9,031 nt of DNA from Verrucomicrobiota bacterium (GTDB lineage: Bacteria > Verrucomicrobiota > Verrucomicrobiia > Verrucomicrobiales > Verrucomicrobiaceae): assembly GCA_023429545.1 (NCBI GenBank), contig JAEYUU010000024.1, positions 1 to 9,031 of the forward strand, read 5' to 3'. Below, one piece after another: positions 1-7,900 of the stretch. How positions within the stretch are numbered: position 1 is the stretch's first letter; every line of letters starts with the position of its first letter. The notes under the pieces were generated by a model, which saw nothing but the letters and a program-made list of their open reading frames with translations, had not been told where the DNA came from and did no database searches. Both the position numbers and the translations under genes were made by a program.

Positions 1-90
1 GTTCAGGAAGGGTGTGAGGAGTGCAATGCCAAGGATGGTGAGGAAGGTGGGCTTCATGAGGAGAAAAGCAGAACGAGCGATGACCGCCAT
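1..90 (-). CDS. N-terminal end of an exported or membrane protein, cut by the left window edge
   Basis: Reading the minus strand from 90 gives an open frame to the window edge: 30 codons, with an in-frame TAA just upstream at 118-120. An internal ATG at 57 would start a classic signal-peptide-like stretch (MKPTFLTILGIALLTPFLN): one lysine, then a hydrophobic run. The ATG at 90 adds MAVIARSAFLL in front, also hydrophobic with an arginine. Neither start has a convincing Shine-Dalgarno, so 57 is an equally good start. It lies 68 bases downstream of the transporter stop on the same strand, so the two may be co-transcribed, although an AT-rich palindrome sits in the gap. Too little is visible to name a function; it could be a secreted protein, lipoprotein or membrane protein. 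A chance open frame is not excluded. Confidence 0.4.
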   Translation of the reverse strand, partial: MAVIARSAFLLMKPTFLTILGIALLTPFLN

Positions 91-130
91 CACTTCAACG
101 TCCCGCACGCCGGGAAATTATTCTCAAGGA

Positions 131-142
131 GGAATATATTCC
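131..142. promoter_or_regulatory. Perfect 12-bp AT-rich palindrome, possible operator or promoter element
   Basis: GGAATATATTCC reads identically on both strands and lies in the 68-bp gap between the transporter stop and the start of the left-edge gene. Its AT-rich core stands out in GC-rich surroundings. On the minus strand it is about 40-53 bases upstream of the ATG at 90, a plausible place for an operator or promoter. No matching regulator is encoded in the window, so function is inference. Confidence 0.3.
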
Positions 143-158
143 AACTGCCATGGCCACC

Positions 159-1511
159 TCAACCTTTGTCTTTCGGTGGCGGGCCTGCCTTCCGCAATCT
201 CCACGTCCGAAAAACCACATAGGCCACCATGGTCCCGCCGAACCACCACGGCCACCAAGTGAGGGCGGCAGCGAAGACGCGCAAATCTTCACTGCCCACG
301 CCGAGCCTGCCGGAGAGATGGGCAGTCTGCCAGCCGAAGAGCAAGGTGACGGCGCCATAGGCGAGGTTCGTCGTCATGCCCCGGAAGCTCAGCACCGTAG
401 CACGACGCTCGCTGCTGGTGGCTTCATTAAGATAGTGGGACAGGAAGAACTGAAAGAAGCGCATCGAGAGCAGGAGCGGCGCGATGGCCAGGATGCCCCA
501 CCAGCCGGCCAGCGGATGCGCCACCAAGATCAGGCCCCAGCTCACCATTGCGATGACGAGCGCGAAGTTGAACTTCGCTGAGCGTTGCCGCACCAGCCAC
601 TCCATCCAGTGCGTGGTGAAGAAGGCGGCCAGCGAACTCAGGACGGAAATCACGCCGAAGGATGCCTCCGTGAGCCCTATAAGGCGGTAGAAATTACTCG
701 CGACCGTGTAAAAAAGCCGCACGATGCTGTCCAGCAGAAAGCCGAGAGTCAGCAGGAGCAACGGCACGGGCGTCCGCCAGATCCACAAGCCGGCTTCACG
801 AATGCCCCTCCACGAGGCGCGCACATTTTCACGAAAGCTGGGATGCGCCGCTCCCCCACCCTGCGGCTCCCGCATGGCGAGGGTGACGCCAAGACACACC
901 AGCGCGGTGAAGACACAGAGATAGATGGGAAACTTGAGTGTGGTCTCCTTTGGGAGCGCAGCATTTTCCCAGCCCACGGAGTACAGCGCGCGGTTCACGC
1001 TGGAGGCGTCATACACAAAGGCGCCGATGAGCGAGCTCACGATGAAGCCCAGCGCCATCCATCGGCTGAGCCGGGCCATCACGCGCGGCCACGTTTCCGT
1101 TTGTTGCTCCTTGGAAATACTGTCGTATGCCAGCGCTTCATCCGCGCCGCTCGCCATGGCCTCAGCAGCGCCGCTGATGACACGATTCACCATGAACACC
1201 CAGAAGACCCACGGCCCGCCGACCGGCAGCATGGCAAAGACGATCATCTCCACCACCATGAGCGCGGCGGCGAGCACGACCATGTTCCTCCGGCCCACCA
1301 CGTCCGCCAGCGCGCCGCTGGGCACTTCCAGCAGCACGATCGTCACTGCCCAAACGACGTTGAGAATCGCGAACTGCTCCAGGTTCAATCCGAAATCCAG
1401 GAACAGCACCGTGTAGACCGGATAGTAAAAGCGGCAGTTGAACAGCAGCCTGAACCAGACAAAGAGCCGGGCATTGGCAGGCATGGAGGGCGCGGACGGC
1501 TCGGAGGACAT
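159..1511 (-). CDS. Major facilitator superfamily (MFS) transporter
   Basis: A 450-residue polytopic inner-membrane protein, a normal MFS length. The first half carries the MFS motif A loop between helices 2 and 3: EVPSG (62-66) running into GALADVVGRR (66-75). The ASGADEALAYDS segment (119-130) after helix 4 is of a type seen in MFS permeases of the drug or small-molecule exporter kind. Long hydrophobic segments recur through both halves, with a hydrophilic central loop near residues 212-235, as expected for a 6+6 arrangement. The C-terminus is basic (RTWRLRKAGPPPKDKG). I chose the ATG at 1511. An in-frame TTG at 1562 adds 17 residues and is preceded by GGAG at 8-nt spacing, so it is a real alternative; it would leave only 32 bp to the divergent cysS. 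Substrate cannot be told from sequence. The gene may be co-transcribed with the left-edge gene. Confidence 0.87.
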   Translation of the reverse strand: MSSEPSAPSMPANARLFVWFRLLFNCRFYYPVYTVLFLDFGLNLEQFAILNVVWAVTIVLLEVPSGALADVVGRRNMVVLAAALMVVEMIVFAMLPVGGPWVFWVFMVNRVISGAAEAMASGADEALAYDSISKEQQTETWPRVMARLSRWMALGFIVSSLIGAFVYDASSVNRALYSVGWENAALPKETTLKFPIYLCVFTALVCLGVTLAMREPQGGGAAHPSFRENVRASWRGIREAGLWIWRTPVPLLLLTLGFLLDSIVRLFYTVASNFYRLIGLTEASFGVISVLSSLAAFFTTHWMEWLVRQRSAKFNFALVIAMVSWGLILVAHPLAGWWGILAIAPLLLSMRFFQFFLSHYLNEATSSERRATVLSFRGMTTNLAYGAVTLLFGWQTAHLSGRLGVGSEDLRVFAAALTWWPWWFGGTMVAYVVFRTWRLRKAGPPPKDKG

Positions 1512-1594
1512 GAAGGCGTGAGGGAAGTACGCCTGCCAGAGCAGCGTGGCAATTCTTTGCAATCAAGCTTCTCCCGCGCATCTTCCGCCCTCCC
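1512..1594. promoter_or_regulatory. Short divergent intergenic region between the transporter and cysS
   Basis: Both genes start outward from this 83-bp stretch, or from only 32 bp if the transporter uses its TTG start at 1562. It must hold the 5' signals of both or share them with coding sequence. I see no clean -10/-35 pair. The only ribosome-binding candidate is GGAG on the minus strand, 8 nt before the TTG. cysS has no recognisable Shine-Dalgarno. Promoter placement is inference from the divergent layout. Confidence 0.35.
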
Positions 1595-3025
1595 ATGGCC
1601 AGCCCGACCCTGCAACTCTACGACACCCTGACCCGCTCGACCCGTCCGGTCCAGCCCTCCGATGGCACGACCCTGCGCTTCTACTGCTGCGGACCCACGG
1701 TGTACGGGCCAGCGCACATCGGGAACTTCCGCACGTTCATCGCGCAGGATGTGTTCCGCCGTGTGGTGGAGCTCAGCGGTCTGAAGACACGCCACGTACG
1801 CAACATCACCGATGTGGATGACAAGACCATCCGGGACTCGATTGCCGCGAAGCAGTCGCTGATTGAATTCACCACGTACTGGACGAAGCAGTTCCACGGG
1901 GATTGCGTTTCGCTGAACCTGCTGACGCCGCACGTGGAGCCCAAGGCCACGGAGCACATCCCCCACCAGATCCGGATGATCGAGCAGCTCATCGCGAAGG
2001 GGAATGCGTATGCCGCGCCGGATGGCTCGGTTTACTTCCGTGTCGCCTCGTACGCGGAGTACGGTCGCCTCTCGCATCTGGAGGACCGTGAGCTGCGGCT
2101 TGGCACGGCGCAGACCACGATGGACAGCGATGAATACACGAAGGACTCGCTCGCCGATTTCGTGCTGTGGAAGGCCTACAAGGAATCCGACGGCGACAAT
2201 GCTTGGGACAGTCCCTGGGGCAGGGGCCGCCCCGGCTGGCACCTGGAATGCAGCGCGATGGCGCTGGAGTATCTCGGTGAAGAGTTCGACCTGCATGGCG
2301 GTGGCATGGATCTCATCTTCCCGCACCACGAGAATGAGATGGCGCAGAGCTGCTGCTCCACCGGTGGTCATTTCGCGAGGCTCTGGATGCACTCCGCCCA
2401 CCTGATGGTGGATGGCGGAAAAATGAGCAAGAGCCTCGGTAATCTCTACACGTTGGGTGACCTGCGTGATCGTGGCTTCACGCCGGCGGAGGTGCGCTAC
2501 ACGTTGATCAGTGGCCACTACCGCCAGCCTCTGAACTTCACCCTGCACTCGCTGGATGCCTCGCGTCAGGCACTGCAGAAGCTGGCAAAGTTTGAGAAGA
2601 GCCTGCGCGAGCGTGGTGGCGTTTCAAATTCGGCTGCGTACGGGGATGTCCTGAAGCACGGCAATGCGGGCATCTTCCAAGCTGCTTGGGAAGCGCTGCT
2701 GGATGACCTCAACGTGCCCGGCGCACTTGGCGGCATCTTCACCGTGGTGAACAAGACCAAGGCGGCATCCCTCAGCGCGGATGAGGCCAGGGCAGCATTC
2801 ATGGATCTGCATTTCGTGCTTGCCGCTCTCGGGTTGGAGCTTCCTCCTGTGAAGGAGGACGAGGTGGTGGACGCACCCGCTGAGGTCAAAGCCCTGGCCG
2901 AGCAACGCTGGACTGCAAAGATAGCACGGGACTTTGTCGCCGCGGATGATTTGCGTCGCCAGATCGAAGCGCTCGGGTGGATTGTGAAAGACAGCAAGGA
3001 TGCCTATGTACTGATCCCGAAGTGA
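1595..3025 (+). CDS. cysS: Cysteine--tRNA ligase (cysteinyl-tRNA synthetase)
   Basis: Cytosolic class I aminoacyl-tRNA synthetase that activates cysteine with ATP and loads it onto tRNA-Cys. The 476-residue product is of normal family length and collinear with known CysRS. It has the HIGH signature as HIGN (41-44), inside [14 protein letters not shown], and the KMSKS loop intact at 276-280. The four zinc ligands that read thiol-cysteine are all present: Cys32, Cys219 (in WHLECSAM), His244 and Glu248 (in FPHHENEMA). They keep the spacing of the E. coli ligands C28/C209/H234/E238. The C-terminal helical tRNA-binding part ends in the usual [19 protein letters not shown] segment (444-462). Start at ATG 1595, giving the [14 protein letters not shown] start typical of the family; no Shine-Dalgarno is evident. 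Nothing suggests degradation, so this is presumably the essential housekeeping copy. Confidence 0.97.
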   Translation: MASPTLQLYDTLTRSTRPVQPSDGTTLRFYCCGPTVYGPAHIGNFRTFIAQDVFRRVVELSGLKTRHVRNITDVDDKTIRDSIAAKQSLIEFTTYWTKQFHGDCVSLNLLTPHVEPKATEHIPHQIRMIEQLIAKGNAYAAPDGSVYFRVASYAEYGRLSHLEDRELRLGTAQTTMDSDEYTKDSLADFVLWKAYKESDGDNAWDSPWGRGRPGWHLECSAMALEYLGEEFDLHGGGMDLIFPHHENEMAQSCCSTGGHFARLWMHSAHLMVDGGKMSKSLGNLYTLGDLRDRGFTPAEVRYTLISGHYRQPLNFTLHSLDASRQALQKLAKFEKSLRERGGVSNSAAYGDVLKHGNAGIFQAAWEALLDDLNVPGALGGIFTVVNKTKAASLSADEARAAFMDLHFVLAALGLELPPVKEDEVVDAPAEVKALAEQRWTAKIARDFVAADDLRRQIEALGWIVKDSKDAYVLIPK

Positions 3026-3122
3026 GCACACCGTACCTGGTGACGGAAAGCAGCTCGCAGAACTCTCATCTGTCGGCCCGGAACCCCACGGCCCACTTTC
3101 TTCTCGACGCGAGTGCATTTTT

Positions 3123-3128
3123 TATGAT
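3123..3128 (+). promoter_or_regulatory. Candidate -10 element before the small membrane protein gene
   Basis: TATGAT, one base off the sigma-70 -10 consensus, sits in an AT-rich patch 24 bases before the ATG at 3153. The upstream TTCTCG at 3101-3106 is only a poor -35 match at 16-bp spacing. The patch also follows a tiny CTCG/CGAG stem and six T's, so it could instead be a weak end of the cysS transcript. Confidence 0.25.
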
Positions 3129-3152
3129 AGTGCCGCTGCCTGACCCTCAGGC

Positions 3153-3581
3153 ATGGCAGCCATGTTTGATGCTCTCATCAGCAAGTATGCGTCCCTGGCC
3201 TTCGTGGTCATCGGGAGCGGGCTGTCGGTGATCGCTCTCCGCGCCGTCAAACGCTGGGTCTTCTGGATGCTGCTGCTGCTGGCCATTCCGTGCCTGCTTA
3301 TCTCGGGCGTCATCTACTGGTATGTCTCCAACCCTTCCGCCCTCGGCTCCCGCTCGCATGAGCGGTTCCAGGCATCGCTGAAGGTCGGCATGACCGAGGC
3401 TGAAGTGTTGGAAGCGGTGGAGAGGCACTATCCCAAGAAAGACTCGCATCGCCCCACAGTCTTGCAGAACGGCACCGAGCGCGTGGGGATCGTCCTCCCG
3501 GCGGACGGCAGCGAAGACGCGGAAAGGATGATTCATCTGCGTTTCAAGGATGGGCGGGTGGCAGAAGTCAGGGGAAAGTAA
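3153..3581 (+). CDS. Small membrane protein with two TM segments and a BamE/SmpA-like C-terminal motif
   Basis: A 142-residue protein with two hydrophobic helices, about residues 13-30 and 35-57, separated by a short basic loop (RAVKRW). A soluble domain of about 85 residues follows. That domain opens with SLKVGMTEAEVLEAVERHYP (75-94), the pattern seen at the start of BamE/SmpA/OmlA-type folds, where a 'GMT..EV...lG' helix follows a strand. It ends with MIHLRFKDGRVAEVRGK, matching the usual closing 'F..grV' strand. The resemblance is to the fold, not to a specific BamE: there is no lipobox, and the protein is anchored by helices instead. Start at ATG 3153; ATG 3162 (MFDAL) is equally possible. 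It lies 127 bp after cysS on the same strand. No known name; inner-membrane location with the domain outside the bilayer is inferred. Confidence 0.7.
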   Translation: MAAMFDALISKYASLAFVVIGSGLSVIALRAVKRWVFWMLLLLAIPCLLISGVIYWYVSNPSALGSRSHERFQASLKVGMTEAEVLEAVERHYPKKDSHRPTVLQNGTERVGIVLPADGSEDAERMIHLRFKDGRVAEVRGK

Positions 3582-3674
3582 AGCGGGCAGCAGTTCACCG
3601 TTACTTGCTCTGCCGGCAATACTGCCTGACTTTTTTGCTTGCCTCAGGAGGGGCATCCTCTGCTTAGTAGTGCC

Positions 3675-4679
3675 ATGCTCGGCTGGCTGAAGAATTTGGG
3701 GAAACCAGAAGGTGAGTGGCGGCGCACGGACCTGCCCGAAGCCGAGCTGGAACTCCTGTATCAGGATCTGCTGCCACTGGATACTTTGGAGCCCTCCCTC
3801 GCAGGCGACGTGCTGACTCATGTGGTCACCGGCGCGAATGCGGGCGTGCTCACTCGGCTGGCCTCCCAGCCGGAGGCAGCGCGGTCGCTTGGCTTGCGTT
3901 GTGAGAAGCACTCGTGGCATCACCGCACACCCACGGAGCGCGATGCCTTCTTCGCCAGCACCAACATCACCGATCCCGCATTTCACCTGCGGCTCGCACT
4001 GGCGTACGAGGCGGCGCTCAAGCCCGCAGAGAAGCGTCCGATGTCTCCCGGCATTCCCGCCGGTGCGGAGTGGCTGGAGATTTATCTCTGGGAAGCAACA
4101 CGTACGCCCCCGAATCAATGGCCGCTGGAGCCGCAGGAGACGCGTCTGCCATCCCAGGCGCTGGAGTCCATGCTGAAGCTCAGCGGGCATCCCACCACGT
4201 GGCTCGCGCGTGCCGCGCTCATCACGGAGCCGTCGCGGACCAAGGTGCAGAAGCACAGCTTTGCGGAGCTCTTCCTGAAAGTTCCCGAGGCGGCCACCGC
4301 CTTCACCGCGCATCCGGACACCGTGCGGGAGTGTCTGGCAACTGCAGACCATCGCGGCAAGGCACATATCATCGATGTGCTGCACCGTGCTGGGGTGAGT
4401 GCCTCGCTGCTGCCGGTGGAAGCCTCTGCGCTGGCCGTGGCATCCTCCAAGCAAGTGCGTGAAGCGGCAGCGTCCTGGATCCTGCTCACGCCGGATCTGC
4501 TGCTACCTGAGCTGCAGAAGCTCGCGGTACAAGGCACGCCGGAGGAGCGTGTGCGCGCGGTGAAGCTGCTGGGAGCAGCAGGTCGCGAGATGATGACGCC
4601 TTTCCTGATGGAACGCCTCACGCGTGATCGCGCGAAGACGGTGGTGAAGATGATTGAGACGGTGCTGCACCGTCCATAA
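3675..4679 (+). CDS. HEAT-repeat protein resembling the N-terminal part of DUF4132/MolR-like proteins
   Basis: A 334-residue soluble, mostly helical protein without signal peptide. The N-terminal half is unrecognised. The C-terminal half (about 205-330) reads as HEAT-like helical pairs: AHPDTVRECLATADHRGKAH, then SSKQVREAAASWILLTPDLL, then GTPEERVRAVKLLGAAGREM and PFLMERLTRDRAKTVVKMI. From memory, this order and wording match the HEAT segment that precedes the DUF4132 domain in large MolR/WGR-type proteins. Here the protein stops right after the repeats, at TAA 4677-4679, so it is either a stand-alone HEAT protein or a truncated relative. ATG 3675 gives the natural MLGWLKNLGK start, but the only strong Shine-Dalgarno, AGGAGGGG at 3646-3653, is 21 nt away. 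An in-frame TTG at 3639 and a CTG at 3660 are less likely starts. Function unknown; HEAT surfaces normally bind proteins. Confidence 0.75.
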   Translation: MLGWLKNLGKPEGEWRRTDLPEAELELLYQDLLPLDTLEPSLAGDVLTHVVTGANAGVLTRLASQPEAARSLGLRCEKHSWHHRTPTERDAFFASTNITDPAFHLRLALAYEAALKPAEKRPMSPGIPAGAEWLEIYLWEATRTPPNQWPLEPQETRLPSQALESMLKLSGHPTTWLARAALITEPSRTKVQKHSFAELFLKVPEAATAFTAHPDTVRECLATADHRGKAHIIDVLHRAGVSASLLPVEASALAVASSKQVREAAASWILLTPDLLLPELQKLAVQGTPEERVRAVKLLGAAGREMMTPFLMERLTRDRAKTVVKMIETVLHRP

Positions 4680-4680
4680 A

Positions 4681-4818
4681 ATGTCTGAAGCAGAGTGCCC
4701 CTCGGCAGTGCATCCAGCGGTAGTGGTGCCTGCCCTCACCGATGCTCGCCAAATGCAGATCTCCGCTGAGGAGGCATCAATGCACGGTCCAGGTTGGTAT
4801 GCAAAAAAACCAATGTAA
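4681..4818 (+). CDS. Doubtful 45-codon small ORF directly after the HEAT gene
   Basis: An ATG one base after the HEAT gene stop opens a 45-residue frame: MSEAECPSAVHPAVVVPALT, then DARQMQISAEEASMHGPGWY, ending KKPM and TAA. The tight junction would suit translational coupling. Against it, there is no independent Shine-Dalgarno, no recognisable domain, and the frame runs into the AT-rich leader of the next gene. I list it because it is the only open frame in this 240-bp gap on the plus strand; it may be chance. Confidence 0.2.
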   Translation: MSEAECPSAVHPAVVVPALTDARQMQISAEEASMHGPGWYAKKPM

Positions 4819-4919
4819 ACTGGACTTTACGTAACCTTGTCCATTCGATACCGAACTCAGTCCCATCAGGAATCCACTCAATCCCAGCGATTCCATTTTT
4901 CATATTCACCCCAAATTTT
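4800..4919 (+). promoter_or_regulatory. AT-rich leader/promoter region of the glycosyltransferase effector gene
   Basis: Counting bases in 4801-4920 gives 48 G+C of 120 (40%), far below the surrounding genes. It holds an 8-bp palindrome TTACGTAA (4827-4834) and a 6-bp inverted repeat GGAATC (4869-4874) / GATTCC (4889-4894). A CATATT box (4901-4906) lies just 13 bases before the ATG. The sequence right before the start is CCAAATTTT, with no Shine-Dalgarno, so translation probably begins through an unstructured AT-rich leader. No convincing -35/-10 pair is visible. The composition shift could mark a promoter, an acquired segment, or both. Confidence 0.4.
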
Positions 4920-7900
4920 ATGCCCAACATCGATGACATCCTGCGCGAGGAAGTAACGGCGAAACTTGTCGGGACCTATGATCCCACCAAGACGGGAGAC
5001 CTCTCCGCCCGCACGAACCTGGACCCCTTTGGCTCACTCACGACGGTGACGGGTCCCACGCTTGGCAAGTACGACTTTGACACGATGAAGCCGAACCAGT
5101 CGGTCGACTTCTTCGAAAAAATGGATCTGCTGGGCTCTGACACGGTGCCGGATTCCACGACCATCCCTCCCGGCAGCCTGAATGAGGATGACGGCACGGT
5201 GCACCAGGGCATTCCGCGTATCCAGCACTCCATCTGGGTGGGCCAGCCCCTGAATGGCGACTCGGAAAAGAAGAAGGCCTTCATGGCACAGCTCGTGAAG
5301 AACAAGAACGAGAATCCCGGCTGGAATGTGGTGCTCTGGACCGACCAGCCCCGTGAACGCTTCCACAAGGTGCCGCTCGATCCCGATATCGTGGAGATGC
5401 AAAAGTGGGCGAAGGACAACGGCATCAAGCTGGCCAGCATCGACGAAATCTACGGAAACAAGGACAATGAGATGCAGCTCCAGTTCGAGCGACGCATGGA
5501 GCAGAACAAGTCCGGTACCGGACGCGCAGCCGCGAGTGACATCATCCGTCTGGAGGTGCTGCACCGTTTCGGCGGCCTCTATGTGGATGGCGACAAGCCC
5601 TTCAAGGTGCCGCTCGACAACGTGCTGGAACAGGCCGCCGGAGCGAAGATCAAGATCAAAGGCGTGGGCCCGGAAAAGTCCGGTTTCGCCTCCGCGCAGG
5701 ACCTCGCGGGACCGCAGAACTGCTCCATCTGCTCTGCCAAGGGTTCTGAGGTTACAAAGGCCATGCTCGACAAGGTGCAGGAAGAGTACGGCAAGGATCG
5801 GCTGCACCTGACCAGTGGAGCCACGGGGATGCCGCTGCACGATGTCTGGCGCGCCCAACGCAGTGAGGTCATCGCACGGTCCGGCCCGACCATCATTTCC
5901 TCGATCGCGCAGGGCCAGGGTCTGATGACCATGGAAACCATCCAGGCCTACACGGGCACCACGAGCTGGAGCCAGGAGGAGAAGTATCAGGGCTACAACC
6001 GACCAAAGACCCTGGGAGATCTCTCCGTGACCGGCCAGGCGCGTGTGGACAACGACATCGCCATTCAGGGCATCAAGGATGGCGCGCCAAAGCTGCCCAA
6101 GCTTCCCACCGGCGACCTCACCAAGGACCAGCAGGAACGCATTGGCCGGGCCGTACGCGGTGGACTGACCGCACTGGCCTATACCACCAGCAATGAAATC
6201 GGGAAACTGGATCTGAAGCACCTGCAACCGCATCTCGATGATCCAAAACACAAGCTCACCCCGGAGGAAAAGCAGATCGCGCTGCATGCCACGCTGAAGG
6301 CGCTGGGCTCGGATGACTTCAAGGGGATCCGTGAATCGGTGACCAGCTATTCCATTCCCAAGGAGTTGCGGATCACCGAGGAGAGCATGGATCTCCTGAC
6401 CAACACGGGCAACTTCCCAAACCTCAAGTCGGATGACCTCGCTGTGCAGCGCGCTGCGTTGCGCGGTGACGTGGCACTGCTGGAAGACCTGCGGGCGAGG
6501 GGTGTCTCCCTGACGAACAAGTCCACACTCACCTTTGACGTGGGCACGCACGAGGACGTGGCTGGCATGGCGGGCGCAGTGGCCATGTCCGGGAAGATGA
6601 CACCGCTCATGGCGGCGGTGCATGGCGGACAGAGCGAGGCGGTGAAATTCCTCATGGCCCACTCCCACTCAGGCGGCTTCTCCCAAGATGAGCTGAAGGA
6701 TCAGATGGAAGCCCTGAACCTGGCTGGCAGGCAGGGTCAGACGAGCCTCATGACGACCATCGCAGAGGTCGCGGCGCACAACATTCAATCCATCGTAGAT
6801 GACACGGAACGTGCCAAGCAGATGGAGGTGCTCAACAAGGGCATCGCGAAGGCCGTCGGCTCGCTGAGAAGCTCGCTCGAAGACACCAAGCGGCAGGAAC
6901 CGCCCGTGCTGGAAATCGAGCAGCTCTTCGACAAGCTGCCCAGCACAGGCGACTACACCCAACTGGGACAGGGTGCAGGACCGCTCCACCTGAAGGACAA
7001 TCGCGAGCTGGCCATACAGCTCAAGGCGGACGGCCTGAGTGACGATGACATCAAGCGCATCGAAAAGCTGGTGACGCCGAATGATCTCAAGGGCGGCCTC
7101 GTGAAGGCGCTCACAGACGGTCCCGTGGCCAAGAACCTGCGGGAGCAGATTGTGCAGAAGCAGGAAGGCGGCGAGCAGGTCATCAACCTGCTCAAGCGCC
7201 TCGACACCGTGCCCAGCTTGAAGGAGGGCGTGAAGCTGGCCACGCCGGATGCCTTCACGAACATGATGTACAAGAGGAACCTCGAGGGCGTGAAGAAGAT
7301 GGTGGACGAGGGCTTCGACGTGACCGACTGCGATGACCCGACCAAGCAGCAAGTTACTGACACCCTGGTGAGGACCCTCGGCAACAACCGGGAGACACTC
7401 GAGGTGGGCAAGTCCATGGGCCTCGGGGAAGACGCCATCCTCATGTCCGCTGGCCGGCAGAACAAGCCGGAACTCATCACTGAATATCTCAACTCGAAGC
7501 GCGATGTGGGTGAGCAGATCGCCGTGGGTGACTATGACAAGGAAGCCCAGCTCGCCGTCGCGCACGCAAAGTTCCCCAACTCCGAAGCTGGCAAGAACGA
7601 CTACAAGAATGTGGATGTGACCCAGCTCTCCGTCGACCAGGCGCGCGAGCTGGCGCAGAAGGCCATGGTGTACTCCCACGATCGCCTCCGCGAAGGCATC
7701 AAGGGTGACAAGTCACGCGTGCAGGGCTGGAATGACCTGCTGGAGTCGATGAAGACCCAGCCGAATCTCCAGGGTGATCAGACGCTGAAGGACATGATTG
7801 ACCAGACGAAGAACCAGCTCAGCGGCATGCGGGTGAAGTCCCAGACCGTACGCGATCAGCTCCAAGTCCAGGCGAACTCCGTGGATTCCCCGGACCTCAG

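Noticed and set aside
585..1631. Long plus-strand open frame across the transporter gene
   Set aside because: Antisense to a clear MFS gene; product is rich in His, Arg, Gln and Pro with no domain, a typical GC-rich shadow.
1385..2548. 387-codon minus-strand frame across cysS
   Set aside because: Overlaps the intact, fully motif-bearing cysS in antisense; composition is shadow-like.
3586..3636. Possible intrinsic terminator after the small membrane protein: GGCAG (3586-3590) / CTGCC (3622-3626) followed by six T's
   Set aside because: Stem is only 4-5 bp in either folding, with the T-run set back four bases; too weak to list as a feature.
3147..4454. 435-codon minus-strand frame across the small membrane protein and HEAT genes
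   Set aside because: Antisense to two plus-strand genes with sensible proteins; Arg/Gly/His-rich and without domains.
4794..4919. N-terminal extension of the effector from a TTG at 4794
   Set aside because: The 42 added residues fall in AT-rich DNA with no coding character; the ATG at 4920 gives a natural start.
5034..6668. 544-codon minus-strand frame across the effector gene
   Set aside because: Mirror of the strong third-position GC pattern of the effector reading frame; His/Leu/Val-rich shadow with no recognisable domain.
6669..7679. 336-codon minus-strand frame in the effector C-terminal half
   Set aside because: Same phase of shadow as the previous one; the plus-strand protein is continuous and repeat-bearing here.
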